A stretch of 64,000 nt of DNA from Mycobacterium simiae (GCF_010727605.1 NZ_AP022568.1:3162001-3226000), one strand, 5' to 3'. Shown: positions 26,560-35,305, numbered from the stretch's first letter. Notes: generated by a model not told the origin, from the sequence alone. Made by a program: numbers and translations.

Positions 26560-28134
26560 CTAGTTGACGCAGGGCACGCCGCCGCCGTCGATCGGTTTGC
26601 CCTGATCGGGGGTGGGGTAGGTGCTGGTGCCGTAGCCGTACCCGCTGCTGCTTTTGCTCGTCGTCGTGGTGGTTGATGACGTGGAAGAGTACGAATCGTC
26701 CATGGATTCGTCGGGTGTCGGTATGGAGAAGCTGCTGTCGACGGTCACCCGGACGTGTCCGGGCTGGAGGTTGGGATCGGGTTGTTTGGGCGCGTCCAGA
26801 CCGAGCAGATTCGCCAGGTTCTGGGCATCGGTTTCGGCGCCTGCGCCGTATTGGACGGTGCTGGCGGTCGGATCGAACCAGGTGCGGTCACGGACCTGTC
26901 CCGGCGTGTAGCCGTACTTCTTCAGCGAGCGGGATACCTGGCTGGCAAGACCGCTCATGCTGCCCGCATTGACGACGTCAACCACGGTGGACGGATTGGG
27001 CTTGGCGACCGTCGTCGGCGACGAACTCGTCGAAGTGTTGGCGCCGATGGCCGACGCGATTTCCGCCCTGATCGCGACGGGATCGATGATGTTGACGTCC
27101 TGGCCGTTGATGGTGTCGTAGCGGACCACCGGCAACGTCCGAAATTCCACCTGGTTCGCCGCGGCACTGCCGGCGATCTCGCCCAACCGCCGGAACATGT
27201 CCTCGTCCCACCCGGCGGACAGCACGACGTCCTTGCGGGCCACCGCCATCAGGCTCTTCATTTTGTCGAGGTTGGTGAAGGTGCCGGAATCCTCCAGCTC
27301 CCGCATCACCGAAGAGATGAAGGCCTGCTGGCGATGGGTCCGGTCCAGGTCGCCGTTGTCCAGGCCATGCCGCTGCCGGACGAAGGCCAGCGCTTCCGAA
27401 GCGTCCAAGCGCTGCGGTCCGGCGGGGAAGTCGGCCCCCGAGTACGAGTCGTACACCGCATGGTTGAGGCACACATTCACCCCGCCCAGACTTTGTGCCA
27501 GATCGTAGAAGCCCGCCAGGTTCACCTCGGCGAAGTAGTCGATCGGCACCCCGGTCAGGCTGCGCACCGCGCGCAATGTCGCCGCCCGGGCGGCTTCGCG
27601 GCCTTTGGTCTCCAATTCCTTTTGGCTGCTGATGCCCTGGTTGATGAGCTTCTGCGCGACGTACTGCTTGGTCAGCCCATAGGCTTCTTTGATCTTGATG
27701 TGGTTGTACCCCGGGACGCCGTTGAACGGGACCCAATCGTCGCGGGGAATCGAAAAGGCCACCACTTTGTTGTCGGCGCCGACGTGCACGAGTATCAGTG
27801 TGTTGGTGTTGTAGCCACCGTCGTCGGAATCCCCCGCGTGCAGCTGCTTGAGAATCGAATTGGGAAGATCGTTGCCGTTCTGGTCTTTGCGGGAGTCCAG
27901 GCCGATCAGCAGGATATTCATGTTGTCGCCGGTGGACCGCGGATCGTCGGGGGTCAACGCGTCGGAGACGGTAATGCCGCCCAACGCCCCATGCGCCACG
28001 TAATAGCCCGCTCCGGTCATCAGCACCGCGGCCGTGGACACCAATGCCATGAAGGCCCGCGATACGCCCCGGCGTAGCGGCGAGGGTCGGCGAACCGCCC
28101 GATGGCGGCGATGCGCGCCGCCGGAACGTCCCAT
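26560..28134 (-). CDS. cpsA: LytR-CpsA-Psr cell-wall ligase CpsA
   Basis: A 524-residue LCP protein. It has a basic cytoplasmic N-terminus, one membrane helix (AFMALVSTAAVLMTGAGYYV), the LCP catalytic domain (NILLIGLDSRKDQNGND, FSIPRDDWVPF, VNLAGFYDLAQSLGGV, FVRQRHGLDNGDLDRTHRQQ) and a LytR_C domain (VVDVVNAGSMSGLASQVSR). The C-terminal tail is rich in Ser/Thr/Tyr. It matches Mtb Rv3484 (CpsA). LCP enzymes attach arabinogalactan-type polymers to peptidoglycan outside the membrane; Mtb CpsA also affects host phagosome responses. Confidence 0.92.
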   Translation of the reverse strand: MGRSGGAHRRHRAVRRPSPLRRGVSRAFMALVSTAAVLMTGAGYYVAHGALGGITVSDALTPDDPRSTGDNMNILLIGLDSRKDQNGNDLPNSILKQLHAGDSDDGGYNTNTLILVHVGADNKVVAFSIPRDDWVPFNGVPGYNHIKIKEAYGLTKQYVAQKLINQGISSQKELETKGREAARAATLRAVRSLTGVPIDYFAEVNLAGFYDLAQSLGGVNVCLNHAVYDSYSGADFPAGPQRLDASEALAFVRQRHGLDNGDLDRTHRQQAFISSVMRELEDSGTFTNLDKMKSLMAVARKDVVLSAGWDEDMFRRLGEIAGSAAANQVEFRTLPVVRYDTINGQDVNIIDPVAIRAEIASAIGANTSTSSSPTTVAKPNPSTVVDVVNAGSMSGLASQVSRSLKKYGYTPGQVRDRTWFDPTASTVQYGAGAETDAQNLANLLGLDAPKQPDPNLQPGHVRVTVDSSFSIPTPDESMDDSYSSTSSTTTTTSKSSSGYGYGTSTYPTPDQGKPIDGGGVPCVN

Positions 28135-28159
28135 CAGATACTCCGGCCCGTCACCCGCG

Positions 28160-28195
28160 CAGCACCGCGGTCCGCCGTGGCGGTTTGCGGTGCTG
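28160..28195. repeat. Nested inverted repeat in the cpsA leader
   Basis: CAGCACCGC (28160-28168) pairs perfectly with GCGGTGCTG (28187-28195). Between them CCGCC and GGCGG can form an inner hairpin. It ends 26 nt from the cpsA start, so it is either a 5' leader structure or a protein site. Confidence 0.4.
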
Positions 28196-28545
28196 ACGCG
28201 AAAAGCATGAGGTCAAGTATGCGGTAGCTTGCTGTGAAGCCCCCCACGAAGGCCGCCCGAAACGGCCGACTGTGGCGGTTGTCACCGGGCATCACGAACC
28301 GACTCGCCGGCCGTAATCTCGCCGCTACCTGCGTGTTTTCGTTATGATCCGGCGATCCCGCGGCCAGGGCACGTCGCGGACCAGGTTCGCGAGGAATTCA
28401 GGGCCGACCAAACCGATCCCAACTCGTCGCCGTACGGATACAAACCGGGCCGCGATGCAGGCTGGCGCGGCGTGGGTAAGGCCGACAGAACAGCCCGCGG
28501 GCGTTCCGGGCCAGCTGCGCCATAGAGTTTGCTGCGGGCGCTCGT
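28196..28545. other. Intergenic stretch without a supported gene
   Basis: Open frames on both strands here are Arg/Pro-rich and show no domain, signal peptide or good ribosome site. It presumably contains the cpsA promoter; I see no confident element in it. Confidence 0.5.
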
Positions 28546-28788
28546 TTACCGAGCTCTTTCCAGTTCCTCGCCCGAATAGTAGAAGAAACGGATGTTCGAC
28601 CCGGTGATCATTTCGGCAAGGGACACACCGATCGGTTCGACCTCGTAGTAATGGTGAACATAGCCGCGCGTATCCAGCGTGGTGGCGCAGGTGAGCCCCG
28701 GCCCGCCGCACCGTTGTTTGGTCGGCAGCGCGAGTACGGCGAGGACCAGCGACAGGACGATTCCGATCAAGGCGGGAGCTTTAGTCAC
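28546..28788 (-). CDS. Small single-pass membrane protein
   Basis: An 80-residue protein from GTG 28788 (GAGG upstream): VTKAPALIGIVLSLVLAVLA forms a membrane segment or uncleaved signal, followed by an extracytoplasmic part with two Cys (RCGGPGLTCAT) and the tail SNIRFFYYSGEELERAR. ATG 28815 would add nine residues. Composition and hydrophobicity look genuine, but I recognise no family. Confidence 0.6.
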   Translation of the reverse strand: MTKAPALIGIVLSLVLAVLALPTKQRCGGPGLTCATTLDTRGYVHHYYEVEPIGVSLAEMITGSNIRFFYYSGEELERAR

Positions 28789-28880
28789 TGGATGCCTCGT
28801 GTGTACGGAATACATAACCGATGGAGTCTAAGCACAACCACCGGCGATTCCGGGGAAGTAGGGTCTCACAGCTATGACGC

Positions 28881-29204
28881 ATGCACCCGCCGGCGAGCGG
28901 CCGCCGCTGCAACGGCGAGTCGAGGTGCTCGGCAACATCGGGCCCTGCTGTGGACTGCCGGCACCGCCGCCGGGTTATGCAGCGCGGTGAGCATCCCGTT
29001 TCTGATGTTCACGCCGGATTGTTGTTCACCTGGCTGCTGGTCGCCGTCCGCACCGCGAAGGGCAGTCTGCGCGGAAATCTGCTCAAGCTGCCGCCGAGCA
29101 CCGCGCCGGTCAAGGCCAGCAAGCAGCACGCGCCCCGAAACTCGGGCCGCGACGGCGGGTGGTTGGGCGACGGCTCCGTTTTGAGCCGCCGACTCGGCGG
29201 GTAG
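28881..29204 (+). CDS. Doubtful ORF, possibly a degraded gene
   Basis: A 107-codon frame containing a hydrophobic stretch (AGLLFTWLLVAVRTAKGSL) and a basic C-terminus. The first half is poor coding sequence. An overlapping frame from ATG 28875 (MTHAPAGERPPLQRRVEV) looks more protein-like before stopping early. The two parts could be a membrane-protein gene broken by a frameshift, or chance. No family recognised. Confidence 0.25.
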   Translation: MHPPASGRRCNGESRCSATSGPAVDCRHRRRVMQRGEHPVSDVHAGLLFTWLLVAVRTAKGSLRGNLLKLPPSTAPVKASKQHAPRNSGRDGGWLGDGSVLSRRLGG

Positions 29205-29240
29205 GCAACGGTGAGCGTCGCAAACGAAGGGAATGACGAT

Positions 29241-29387
29241 ATGCGTGCTGAGGAAGGCGACGAAACCGTCCGCGAGTACGCGGCCGAAGGTAAGCAGACG
29301 CACGACCGCATCAAGGATGCGCAACGGGCTCAAAACCCCGTGGGGCGACTCGTACAGCGGATTAGCCGGTTCTTTCGTGGTCAATAG
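29241..29387 (+). CDS. Small charged protein of unknown function
   Basis: A 48-residue protein, MRAEEGDETVREYAAEGKQT..., ending VQRISRFFRGQ. ATG 29241 has GAAGGGA 8 nt upstream; GTG 29211 in the same frame would give 58 residues. It is acidic then basic, probably helical, with an amphipathic C-terminus. It sits 38 nt before an alpha/beta hydrolase gene on the same strand. No domain recognised. Confidence 0.5.
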   Translation: MRAEEGDETVREYAAEGKQTHDRIKDAQRAQNPVGRLVQRISRFFRGQ

Positions 29388-29425
29388 GGTGCCATACCCT
29401 GCTTAGGTCGTCTTACGATCTCTGG

Positions 29426-30301
29426 ATGACGACCGCTCCTGAACAGTTCTCCACCACCGGGCTGGGCGGTGTGCGCATCGTCGCCGACCGGCAAGGCGAT
29501 CCGCGGGCACGGGCAGTGGTGTTCCTGCACGGCGGGGGCCAGACCAGGCGTTCTTGGGGCCGGGCGGCCGCCGCCGTGGCCAGGCGTGGCTGGCAGGCGG
29601 TCACCATCGATTTACGCGGTCACGGGGAATCGGACTGGTCCAGCGAAGGCGATTACCGCGTGGTCAGCTTCGCCAAAGACGTCGAAGAGGTGTTGCGTGG
29701 CCTGCCCCCGCAGCCCGTGTTGGTGGGTGCATCCCTGGGCGGGTTCACTTCGATGCTGCTGGCCGGGGAACTCTCGCCGGGCATCGCCGGCGCCGTCGTT
29801 CTGGTTGACATCGTGCCGGACATGGAGCAATCCGGGGCGACCCGTATTCACAACTTCATGTCCGATCGGGTGGAGTCCGGCTTCGCCTCGCTGGAGGAAG
29901 TTGCCGACGCGATCGCCGAGTACAACCCGCACCGCGCGCGGCCGACCGACCTCGAGGGGCTGACCACCAACCTGCGTCGCCGCGGCGATCGGTGGTATTG
30001 GCATTGGGATCCTCAATTCATTAGTGGCACTGCGGCTTTCCCGCCGTTCGAGGTCACCGATGCAGACCGTATGCATACCGCCGTCGAGGCGATTCTGCGG
30101 GATGGGGTTCCCATGCTGCTGATTCGGGGACAGATGAGCGATCTGGTCAGCCAGGAGCGGGCGGACGAGTTCCTCGCTCGTTTCCCGCAGGTCGAGTTCA
30201 CCGACGTCCGCGGGGCCGGACACATGGTCGCCGGCGATCGCAACGATATCTTCGCCGACGCCGTCCTGGATTTTCTGTCCCGCCACGTCGGTGCGGCATA
30301 A
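29426..30301 (+). CDS. Alpha/beta hydrolase (peroxidase/epoxide-hydrolase-like)
   Basis: A 291-residue alpha/beta hydrolase. The oxyanion motif is FLHGGGQTRRSWG, then DLRGHGES, the nucleophile elbow GASLGGFTS (Ser near residue 108), the acid region near LLIRGQMSD, and the catalytic His in GAGHMVAGD. It resembles mycobacterial proteins annotated as non-haem bromoperoxidases (bpo), but that activity is usually not physiological. No signal peptide. The substrate is unknown. Confidence 0.82.
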   Translation: MTTAPEQFSTTGLGGVRIVADRQGDPRARAVVFLHGGGQTRRSWGRAAAAVARRGWQAVTIDLRGHGESDWSSEGDYRVVSFAKDVEEVLRGLPPQPVLVGASLGGFTSMLLAGELSPGIAGAVVLVDIVPDMEQSGATRIHNFMSDRVESGFASLEEVADAIAEYNPHRARPTDLEGLTTNLRRRGDRWYWHWDPQFISGTAAFPPFEVTDADRMHTAVEAILRDGVPMLLIRGQMSDLVSQERADEFLARFPQVEFTDVRGAGHMVAGDRNDIFADAVLDFLSRHVGAA

Positions 30302-30575
30302 CGGCGCACTGATCGACCGGTGCGAGAGCCGTTGCGGCGCAACCTCCGTCGCTACCTCGCATTTGTTCCACACATGCGCCGCCGAACTCGTCGACACCGG
30401 TGAACAGCCCGTCGCCTGCGGCCATCGCACCGTTCGAACCGGACTGCACCCATCCCACCTATGACCGTCCACTGACTGCAACCGGGGCCGGCGCCGCCAG
30501 CTCAGCGCCGCCGCTCTGACCAGGCACGCGCGGCCCGAGGCTGGTAGCATCCTGGCCCGACAAGAGGAGATCGGC

Positions 30576-31220
30576 GTGGTCGGAGCGCGGTTATGGGCGT
30601 TGGCGCTGTTCGTCAGCATGGTAATGGCCGCGACGCTGTTCGCGAATACGGCCGCAGCAGAGGCGCCGCCGAAAGCGGGGGTGCAGCTCGATGATAAAAG
30701 CGGCAGGTGCACAGCGGGTTTCGCGACTCTGGGCACCGACGGTAGCTACTACCTGTTGACCAGCGGGCACTGCGACCCGCACGACGGTTCGGTATGGACC
30801 TATGGTGCGCACATCCCGCTCGGAACCATCACGGCGAGTGAGAAAGAAGGCGATGGGCGAGATGCGGCCATCATCCGGCTCAACACCGATGTCGGCCCGC
30901 CATCCGGTGGAGTAGGCGGCTTCCCAATCCGAGACGTGTTGAGTAGCAACCAAATCAATGTCGGTGCACCGTTTTGCAAGCTGGGTGCAATCACCGGGGA
31001 AACCTGCGGCAAGGTGATGGGAATCGACGGCGACGTCGTTGAAGCAAGTGTGTTCAGCCTGGACGGCGACAGTGGGAGTCCGGGTTACGTCAAGAACGAC
31101 GACGGAACGGTCAGTGCCGTCGGCCTGTTGATGTCCTCCCCTGACGGCGACGACAACACCACCTATTTCGCGCTGGTGCAGCCGGTGCTGGACGAGTGGG
31201 GACTTCACATCCTGCCCTGA
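30576..31220 (+). CDS. Secreted trypsin-like serine protease
   Basis: A 214-residue S1-family protease. A signal peptide (LWALALFVSMVMAATLFANT) is cleaved near AAA-EAPP. The triad is visible: His in TSGHCDPH, Asp in GRDAAIIRL and Ser in DGDSGSPGY. Cys pairs (GRCTAG/SGHC and APFCKL/ETCGK) fit the usual disulfides. There is no long propeptide, unlike streptogrisins. GTG 30576 has AAGAGGAGAT upstream. It probably acts in the cell envelope or outside the cell; the substrate is unknown. Confidence 0.88.
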   Translation: MVGARLWALALFVSMVMAATLFANTAAAEAPPKAGVQLDDKSGRCTAGFATLGTDGSYYLLTSGHCDPHDGSVWTYGAHIPLGTITASEKEGDGRDAAIIRLNTDVGPPSGGVGGFPIRDVLSSNQINVGAPFCKLGAITGETCGKVMGIDGDVVEASVFSLDGDSGSPGYVKNDDGTVSAVGLLMSSPDGDDNTTYFALVQPVLDEWGLHILP

Positions 31221-31343
31221 CGGTGCCGTTTCATCTGGCCCCGCGGAGGCGTGCCGGCCGGCGCGGTGTCTTGCGTGATGGCCCACGGGTAGCGGTAGGG
31301 TCCAGGCGAACGCAAAGATTGCGAACAACACGGGGGGTGGGCG

Positions 31344-31808
31344 GTGAAACGTCAAATCGTCATCGGCGCGGCCGGCGTGGCCATGGTGGTCGCCGGCTGT
31401 GCCGGGTGTTCGAGCAACAAGTCCACCACCGGCGCGTCGAGTACGGCGGCGGCGCCGTCGGGCCCGCGGGTGATCTTGGACGGGCAGCAGCAGAATGTCA
31501 CCGGTCAGGTCTCGTGCACGCCGTCCGGCGACAACATCAACATCGGCATTGGTGATCCGACTGCCGGCATCGGCGCGGTGATCAGCAACGGCAACCCGCC
31601 GATCGTTCACTCGGTGGGGCTGGGCAACGTCAATGGCATCGCGTTCGGTTTTTCCGACGCCGCGCCCAACCAGGCCACTAACGCCGGAGCCGCGGTGGAC
31701 GGCAAAAACTATGCGATCAAGGGCACGGCAACCGGGACCGACATGACAAATCCGCAGCAGCCGCAAACCGTCACCAAGACATTCGAAATGGACGTGACTT
31801 GCCCGTAG
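31344..31808 (+). CDS. 19-kDa antigen (LpqH) family lipoprotein
   Basis: A 154-residue lipoprotein with very strong similarity to Mtb LpqH, sharing the CSSNKSTTG run after the lipidated Cys and the core KSVGLGNVNG-like segment (VHSVGLGNVNGIAFGF), ending FEMDVTCP. Two overlapping lipoboxes occur in VVAGCAGCSS; by alignment the second Cys is the LpqH one. I regard it as a paralogue because the context differs from lpqH; no symbol is given. Surface-exposed lipoprotein with likely TLR2-stimulating N-terminus (family knowledge). Confidence 0.88.
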   Translation: MKRQIVIGAAGVAMVVAGCAGCSSNKSTTGASSTAAAPSGPRVILDGQQQNVTGQVSCTPSGDNINIGIGDPTAGIGAVISNGNPPIVHSVGLGNVNGIAFGFSDAAPNQATNAGAAVDGKNYAIKGTATGTDMTNPQQPQTVTKTFEMDVTCP

Positions 31809-31862
31809 CCCGGGCCACCGAGAGACATCGTCGGGGCCGAAGCCCCAGAGGGGACGCAAGCT

Positions 31863-32774
31863 ATGTCTAGAAAGCGTGTCAGTGCGGTGGCCGTCGCCGC
31901 GGGGCTCAGCATCTCCGCACTGACGTTGAGCCAGGCGCTGGCCAGCGCCGCTCCACTCGATCCGCCGCCATGCCCTGGGGGTGACTGCCACAGCGGTCCC
32001 GGCGGCCCCGGTGGGGGACCGCAGCACCCGGTCGCGCCGGCGACCACGGCGGGTCCGCAGACCACGGCGGCTCCGCAGACCACCGCGGGTCCACAGACCA
32101 CCGTCAGCGCGCCCAGCACGACCGTGCCGCAGACCACGCCACCGCAAACCAGCGCCAGCGCGCCCACCACAACCGCGCCGGCGAGCCAGACCACCACCTC
32201 GCCGGCCGGCCAGACGACCACTCCGGCAGCACCATCCACGACGCCGCCGAGCGGGTCCGCGACAACGCCGGCCGAACAAACGACCACCTCACCCAGCGCG
32301 CAAACCACCACCCCGGCGGGTAGCCAGGCCACGTCGCCGTCGGCGCAGCGGCCCACCCGGGCCCTGGTGGCGCCGAGTACCCAACCGCCGCACCAGCCCT
32401 ACGCTCCGCGCGGCGCGTTCCTGACGGCCACCGCCGACGTCGGTGGTCCGACGAACGCTGACGTCGGCTTCAGCATTGTGGGCCGCGGTGCGCCGCCGCC
32501 CCCGCCGCCGCGAGGCTGGGGCTGGAACGACGGCCCCGCCCCCGGACACCCCCCGCCACATTGGCAGGGTCCGCCCCCTCCCGGTGGCTGGAACGGCCCG
32601 CCGCCTCCGGGCGGCTGGAACCGCCCGTGGTCCGGGCCGCCGCGTGACGTGGCCGTCGCCCGCGCCGACTTCGGCCCGTTCGCCTACAACACCTTCACCG
32701 TCGTTCCCGTATTCAACTGGCAGTTCGGTGGTTGGGGCTACTGGTTCTTTGGTGTGTGGGTTCCGCTGTACTGA
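31863..32774 (+). CDS. Secreted Pro/Thr-rich repeat protein
   Basis: A 303-residue exported protein. The signal peptide runs to about ALASA-APLD. Residues 60-175 are a low-complexity Thr/Pro/Gln/Ala region built of QTT-containing units (PQTTAAPQTTAGPQTT). Next comes a short conserved-looking block (GAFLTATADVGGPTNADVGF), then Pro-rich Gly-Trp repeats (PPPPGGWNGPPPPGGWN), and an aromatic C-terminus (FNWQFGGWGYWFFGVWVPLY). The Thr/Pro region is a typical O-mannosylation substrate. No enzyme domain. The C-terminus may anchor to the envelope; the function is unknown. Confidence 0.75.
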   Translation: MSRKRVSAVAVAAGLSISALTLSQALASAAPLDPPPCPGGDCHSGPGGPGGGPQHPVAPATTAGPQTTAAPQTTAGPQTTVSAPSTTVPQTTPPQTSASAPTTTAPASQTTTSPAGQTTTPAAPSTTPPSGSATTPAEQTTTSPSAQTTTPAGSQATSPSAQRPTRALVAPSTQPPHQPYAPRGAFLTATADVGGPTNADVGFSIVGRGAPPPPPPRGWGWNDGPAPGHPPPHWQGPPPPGGWNGPPPPGGWNRPWSGPPRDVAVARADFGPFAYNTFTVVPVFNWQFGGWGYWFFGVWVPLY

Positions 32775-32796
32775 TACCGACGGAGAGCTCCTTTAG

Positions 32797-33567
32797 TTGG
32801 CAAGCCAATTCGTCAGGGTCTCTCGCGACGGCGGACTGGCCGTCGTCGAGCTGATCAACTCCAAGCGGCTCAACGTCGTGGGCAGCGCCGCTATTGACGA
32901 ACTGACCCACGCGTTTCGCACGATCGGTGACGACAACGACGTTCGCGTGGTGGTACTGCGGGGCGCGGGCGACACGGCGTTCATCGGCGGCGCCGACATC
33001 AACGAGATGGTCACCCTTCAGCCGTCCACCGCTGAGGTGTTCATTCGTCGGCTCGCCGGCCTGTGCGAGGCGATCCGGGCATGCCCCGTGCCAGTGATTG
33101 CCCGGCTTGCGGGGTGGTGCCTGGGCGGCGGTCTGGAGGTGGCAATATCCTGCGATCTGCGAATTGCGGAGGTGGGGGCCAAGTTTGGGATGCCGGAAGT
33201 GGCCGTCGGAATTCCGTCGGTGATCCATTCGGCCATGTTGCCCGCCCTGATCGGGGCCTCGCATTCGGCTTGGCTGTTGTTGACCGGCGAAACGATCGAC
33301 GCACGCACGGCCGCAAGCTGGGGGCTGGTGCACGAGGTCCTGGCCGCCGAGGATCTTGACCACCGCATCGCCCAATTGGTGACGAAGCTCAGCGGATTCG
33401 GCACGGCCGCGGTCCGCCAGCAGAAGCGCCTACTCAACAAATGGTTCGACATGCCCGTGCACGCGGCGATTGAAGACAGCGTGGAACAGTTCGGTCTGTC
33501 CTTTCTGACCGGAGAGCCGCAGCAGCACATGCGCGCATTCCTGTCGCGCAAACGCCATATGAGTTAG
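32797..33567 (+). CDS. Enoyl-CoA hydratase/isomerase family protein
   Basis: A 256-residue crotonase. The first oxyanion segment is VLRGAGDTAFIGGADINEM and the second ARLAGWCLGGGLEVAISCDLR. The Glu of FGMPEVAVGIPSVIH is in the position of a catalytic Glu. TTG 32797 follows GGAGAGCTCC; no closer ATG exists. The gene is isolated between the Pro/Thr-rich protein and an iron box. The substrate is unknown. Confidence 0.85.
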   Translation: MASQFVRVSRDGGLAVVELINSKRLNVVGSAAIDELTHAFRTIGDDNDVRVVVLRGAGDTAFIGGADINEMVTLQPSTAEVFIRRLAGLCEAIRACPVPVIARLAGWCLGGGLEVAISCDLRIAEVGAKFGMPEVAVGIPSVIHSAMLPALIGASHSAWLLLTGETIDARTAASWGLVHEVLAAEDLDHRIAQLVTKLSGFGTAAVRQQKRLLNKWFDMPVHAAIEDSVEQFGLSFLTGEPQQHMRAFLSRKRHMS

Positions 33568-33628
33568 CCGAGCTTCGTCGCTCCGTCGACGTGCGGCGGA
33601 TGTGGTTGCGGCCCCGCGGGCAGCTTAT

Positions 33629-33647
33629 TAAGGTAAGCCTTACCTTA
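33629..33647. promoter_or_regulatory. IdeR/DtxR iron box
   Basis: TAAGGTAAGCCTTACCTTA fits every position of the 19-bp DtxR/IdeR consensus TWAGGTWAGSCTWACCTWA and is a near-perfect palindrome. It ends 35 bp before the ATG of the diflavin reductase gene at 33683, so iron-loaded IdeR should repress that gene. Confidence 0.9.
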
Positions 33648-33682
33648 TAACGGTGTCCGGGTGCGCTAACCAAGGAGCGGTC

Positions 33683-35299
33683 ATGAGTTCGGGCTCGGAA
33701 TGTGCTGTCCTCGTCGGCTACGGCAGCGACATGGGGAATGCTGAAGACGCCGCCATGTCGTTCACCGAAGCGCTCGAAGAGACACTCGGCCTGAGCACCA
33801 CCGCGATCGAACTCAACCAGGTCGAACCCGCCGACCTGCAATCCGTGACGCACTTCCTCGTGGTGTGCTCGACGTGGGGCGAAGGCGAGTTCCCGGACAA
33901 TGCCGCATTGTTCTGGGAGGCAATAAGCGCCGAGAACGCCCACGGGCTGGAGCATTTGCGATTCGCGGTCCTCGCGCTCGGTGACACCGGCTACGAGAAG
34001 TTCTGCAACGCGGGCCGGCTGCTGGACGAGCGCCTGGCAAGTCTGGGTGGCATGCGGATGCTCGATCGCGTCGACGTCGACGGCCCCTACCAACAGGCGG
34101 CGCAGGGTTGGACGGACGACGTGGTCAAGCTGTTGCTCGCCGCCCAGAGCAATACAGTGCCCGCGGTTGTCGCATGCGTGCCGGGACCGACGCCGGCCGA
34201 CAACGTCGAGTCCGCCCGGCGCGATCGCAGCCACCCGCTTTTCGAGGCGCCCGTCGTGGTCAATCGCCTGCTCAGCGCTGCCGGCTCCGACAAAGAGGTC
34301 CGCCATTACGAGATCGACCTGTCCGGATCGGGAATCGTGTATGAGGCAGGGGATTCCATCGGGGTTCAGGCAAGCAACGATCCATTGCTGGTTGACGCGA
34401 TCCTTGCCGAGCTGGGTGCGGATCGCGAGGATGCGGTGGCCGGTTATGACGAGCCGCTGGGCCTCCTGCTTACGGAGCGGCTCGAAATTCGGACTCCGTC
34501 GCGGGCGTTGCAGGCTTTGGTGGCAATGCGGGTCGGGGATGGCGCCGCGGCGTACGCGCCGGGCTCGTGGTGGTACGGGAAGGATGTGCTCGATCTGATC
34601 AGGCTGATCGGGCTGACCGTGGGTGAAGTCGTCGACACCCTGCGGCCACTACAGTCCCGGGATTATTCGATCGCGTCCAGCCCGCTGATGTATCCCGAGC
34701 GGGTGCACCTGACGGTCGCGACGGTGCGCTACGACGTCGGCGGGCGCCGGCACGGCGGCGTGGCCTCGACGTTCCTGGCCGATCGAGCCCAGACGGTACG
34801 AGTGCTGCTGCGGCCCAACCATTCCTTCCGGCTGCCCGACGCCGACGTGCCGATCATCATGATCGGCCCGGGAACCGGCATTGCACCGTTTCGGGCGTTC
34901 CTGCAGGAACGTAAGGCGATGGGCGCGTCCGGCCGGTCGTGGCTGTTCTTCGGCGATCGCCGGCGCCACTGCGATTTCCTCTATCGCGACGAGCTCGGCG
35001 CCTTCATCGGGTCCGGCACCCTCAGCCGCCTCGATCTTGCGTTCTCTCGCGACTGTGCTGCACGCGACTCGAAACAATATGTGCAGCAACGTATGTGGGA
35101 GAATGCGGGAGAGATCTACGCGTGGCTCGAAGATGGCGCCCACGTGTACGTGTGTGGCGACGCCGAACGGATGGCCAAAGACGTCGACACGGCGCTGCGC
35201 GGCATCGTCGGGCGCTGCGGCGGGATGGACGACGCCGCCGCGCACGCCTACGTCAACGACCTCATGAAGAACCACCGCTACCTACGCGACGTCTACTGA
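33683..35299 (+). CDS. Diflavin reductase (FMN-FAD-NADPH), iron-box regulated
   Basis: A 538-residue CysJ/P450-reductase-type protein. Domain 1 is a flavodoxin (VLVGYGSDMGNAEDAA, VVCSTWGEGEFPDNA, LGDTGYEKFCNAG). Domain 2 is a connecting and FAD-binding domain with RDYSIASSP and GGVASTFL. Domain 3 binds NADPH (GPGTGIAPFRAFLQER, LFFGDRRRHCDFLYRDE, YVCGDAERMAKDV). The protein ends with the aromatic YLRDVY typical of the family. ATG 33683 with AAGGAGCGG upstream is preferred to GTG 33653. No P450, sulfite reductase or haem oxygenase gene is adjacent, so the electron acceptor is unknown. The iron box implies a role in iron acquisition or iron-starvation metabolism. Confidence 0.88.
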   Translation: MSSGSECAVLVGYGSDMGNAEDAAMSFTEALEETLGLSTTAIELNQVEPADLQSVTHFLVVCSTWGEGEFPDNAALFWEAISAENAHGLEHLRFAVLALGDTGYEKFCNAGRLLDERLASLGGMRMLDRVDVDGPYQQAAQGWTDDVVKLLLAAQSNTVPAVVACVPGPTPADNVESARRDRSHPLFEAPVVVNRLLSAAGSDKEVRHYEIDLSGSGIVYEAGDSIGVQASNDPLLVDAILAELGADREDAVAGYDEPLGLLLTERLEIRTPSRALQALVAMRVGDGAAAYAPGSWWYGKDVLDLIRLIGLTVGEVVDTLRPLQSRDYSIASSPLMYPERVHLTVATVRYDVGGRRHGGVASTFLADRAQTVRVLLRPNHSFRLPDADVPIIMIGPGTGIAPFRAFLQERKAMGASGRSWLFFGDRRRHCDFLYRDELGAFIGSGTLSRLDLAFSRDCAARDSKQYVQQRMWENAGEIYAWLEDGAHVYVCGDAERMAKDVDTALRGIVGRCGGMDDAAAHAYVNDLMKNHRYLRDVY

Positions 35300-35305
35300 C
35301 CGCGG

